Below, piece after piece: positions 6,018 through 7,140 of a DNA stretch of 7,140 nucleotides. Source of the DNA: Paenibacillaceae bacterium UBA6304 (GTDB lineage Bacteria; Bacillota; Bacilli; Paenibacillales; Paenibacillaceae); assembly GCA_002439285.1 (NCBI GenBank), contig DJTQ01000186.1:1-7140 (forward strand), given 5' to 3'. The notes under the pieces are model-generated. The model was not told the DNA's origin. It did no database searches and saw only the letters and a list, made by a program, of their open reading frames with translations. The translations under genes were made by a program, and so were the position numbers. How positions within the stretch are numbered: position 1 is the first letter of the stretch; each line of letters starts with the position of its first letter.

Positions 6018-7140
6018 GAAAAGAACACGCCAGTTCTTGAATATTTCTAAAGTGGCCTGCACGGGCTTGGTAGCGGTATCCATGCTGCTTCCGGCGGGCC
6101 TGGCTGGAGCCGAGGCTGACACGGTCACCGTAACGGACAAGATGAGATTGCAAATCGCGGCCGGAGAAATCCCGGCTCCCGGAACGACTTCACCGGATCC
6201 CGCCAAGGCCAAATTCACTAAGGAACAAGCTGTAGCCAAAGTAAGAGAACTGTTCCCGGCGATGAAAGACGCGGTTGCCCAAAGCATTGAGCTGGGGGTT
6301 ACCAATATGTATCCGCCGCCGGTCAATCAAATGGTATGGAACATCCAATGGCAATATGACAGCGGTAATTCCGGATTCGGGTACAACTCTCAGGTTGACG
6401 CGATGACCGGGGATTTGATCAGTACTTATTTTAACCTGCCCGAAGCGGCGAACCAGCCTTATTATCCTCCGAAGCTGACCCGTGAGGAAGCTATGCAGGC
6501 CGCCAAATCTTTCATAGCCAAAGCGGCTCCTTCCGTTTCGCTTCAGGAATTGGAGCCGGAGGTTGTTTCTAATTGGCGTCTCAGTGATACGTCGTTGTTC
6601 GGGCCTGTTCAATACAATTTTTATTTTCGGATTATGAAGAACGGCATTCCGTCCCCTTCCGAGTATGTCAGCATTACCATCGATGGCGGGGGCGATCCGA
6701 TCTCCTTCTCCAAATCTTACGAGCATCCGGACTATCCGGCGCCAACTCCGACAGTTTCCCAAGCGGCAGCCGAGCAAGCTTTTAAGAAGGAAATGGATGT
6801 AGAGCTTGGCTATATTCCCGTATACAAAAAGAGCAAAGTGGATAGCTGGATTCTAGGCTGGGCCTTGACAGAATATGCGACTTATCCTATGGATGCAACG
6901 ACAGGTAAGCGATTTGATTATCAAGGAAATGAGGTCCTCCCGGCTCCGGTAGTTTATTCCGAGATCCCCGCCGCCAAAACCACGTTCTTGCCGAGAACAT
7001 CCGGGACAGAGCTGACTGCCGAGGAGGCGGTTAAACTGGTGGAGAAAGTCGCGGTCATCCCGGAAGGGAGAACGTTGACCTATTCTTCTCTTAATCAGGA
7101 TTACATGAATCCGGACCGGAAAATATGGAGATTGACGTGG
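6010..7140 (+). CDS. Secreted YcdB/YcdC-repeat (PepSY-like) protein, 3'-truncated
   Basis: The first 377 residues of an exported protein; the frame is open to the window end. It starts at TTG with basic residues (NKKRTRQ), a hydrophobic core about 15-33 and a signal peptidase site near AGA-EA (residue 34-36), so it is secreted or wall-associated. The mature part repeats a module of a helix with xTxEEAxxxxxx followed by strands containing WxxxW or a DxxTG turn. Units begin near residues 69 (FTKEQAVAKVRELFP, ending VDAMTGDLIS), 156 (LTREEAMQAAKSFI, with YVSITIDGGGDPISF), 249 (VSQAAAEQAFKKEM, ending DATTGKRFDYQG) and 335 (LTAEEAVKLVEKV, reaching IWRLTW). This matches the YcdB/YcdC repeated domain, a PepSY relative common in large Paenibacillus surface proteins that often end in S-layer homology domains, which would lie beyond this window. 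Molecular function unknown; PepSY-like domains are thought to bind or inhibit peptidases. It follows the selD operon terminator and is a separate unit. Confidence 0.85.
   Translation, partial: MNKKRTRQFLNISKVACTGLVAVSMLLPAGLAGAEADTVTVTDKMRLQIAAGEIPAPGTTSPDPAKAKFTKEQAVAKVRELFPAMKDAVAQSIELGVTNMYPPPVNQMVWNIQWQYDSGNSGFGYNSQVDAMTGDLISTYFNLPEAANQPYYPPKLTREEAMQAAKSFIAKAAPSVSLQELEPEVVSNWRLSDTSLFGPVQYNFYFRIMKNGIPSPSEYVSITIDGGGDPISFSKSYEHPDYPAPTPTVSQAAAEQAFKKEMDVELGYIPVYKKSKVDSWILGWALTEYATYPMDATTGKRFDYQGNEVLPAPVVYSEIPAAKTTFLPRTSGTELTAEEAVKLVEKVAVIPEGRTLTYSSLNQDYMNPDRKIWRLTW

Noticed and set aside
4892..6667. A 16-base exact repeat (TCCCCTTCCGAGTATG) at 4892-4907 and 6652-6667
   Set aside because: Both copies are in frame and encode Ser-Pro-Ser-Glu-Tyr in unrelated proteins (mnmH and the repeat protein). 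Shared codon preference plus chance explains it; nothing flanking is shared.

Overview
This window looks like chromosomal DNA of a Gram-positive, moderate-GC member of the Bacillales, most probably Paenibacillus or a close relative. The reasons are strong purine-rich ribosome binding sites, compact intrinsic terminators, a MsmF/MsmG-type sugar ABC transporter next to a LacI-family regulator, and a secreted protein with YcdB/YcdC-type repeats that starts at TTG. The genus is inferred from gene content and style; no ribosomal RNA or other marker is present.

Layout. (1) Positions 1-1244 hold the end of a carbohydrate ABC importer operon: the C-terminal part of one inner-membrane permease (its start lies before the window) and a complete second permease, overlapping by one base. 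It ends in a strong intrinsic terminator near 1284-1336. (2) Positions 1426-2454 encode a LacI-family repressor, probably transcribed on its own and possibly controlling the adjacent transporter. (3) A bidirectional terminator at 2457-2494 separates it from a convergent minus-strand gene (2505-3569) for a multi-spanning permease of the ArsP/YraQ (DUF318) family with a Cys-Ser-Cys-Cys cluster. (4) Divergent from that permease is a two-gene selenium operon: selD (3740-4789, selenophosphate synthetase, cysteine form) and mnmH/selU (4820-5869, tRNA 2-selenouridine synthase), ending in a terminator at 5883-5925. (5) Positions 6010-7140 hold the first 377 codons of a secreted repeat protein that runs off the window. 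Its short leader contains a perfect 10-bp inverted repeat, a cre/LacI-operator-like box and a possible 14-codon ORF.

How the genes work together. SelD makes selenophosphate from selenide and ATP, and MnmH uses it to turn 2-thiouridine into 2-selenouridine at the wobble position of certain tRNAs. The pair is a complete selenouridine module; no Sec-decoding genes (selA, selB, selC) are in the window. The ArsP-like permease shares a 170-bp divergent regulatory region with selD. This suggests, but does not prove, a role in moving a selenium or related metalloid compound. The sugar transporter plus LacI regulator form an unrelated catabolic unit whose binding protein and enzymes would lie upstream of the window.

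No gap between genes exceeds 300 bases. The intergenic stretches (1245-1425, 2455-2504, 3570-3739, 5870-6009) are accounted for by terminators, ribosome binding sites and tentative promoters or operators. I see no tRNA, rRNA, insertion sequence, CRISPR array or prophage feature. The most interesting leads are the permease-selD pairing and the leader of the last gene.
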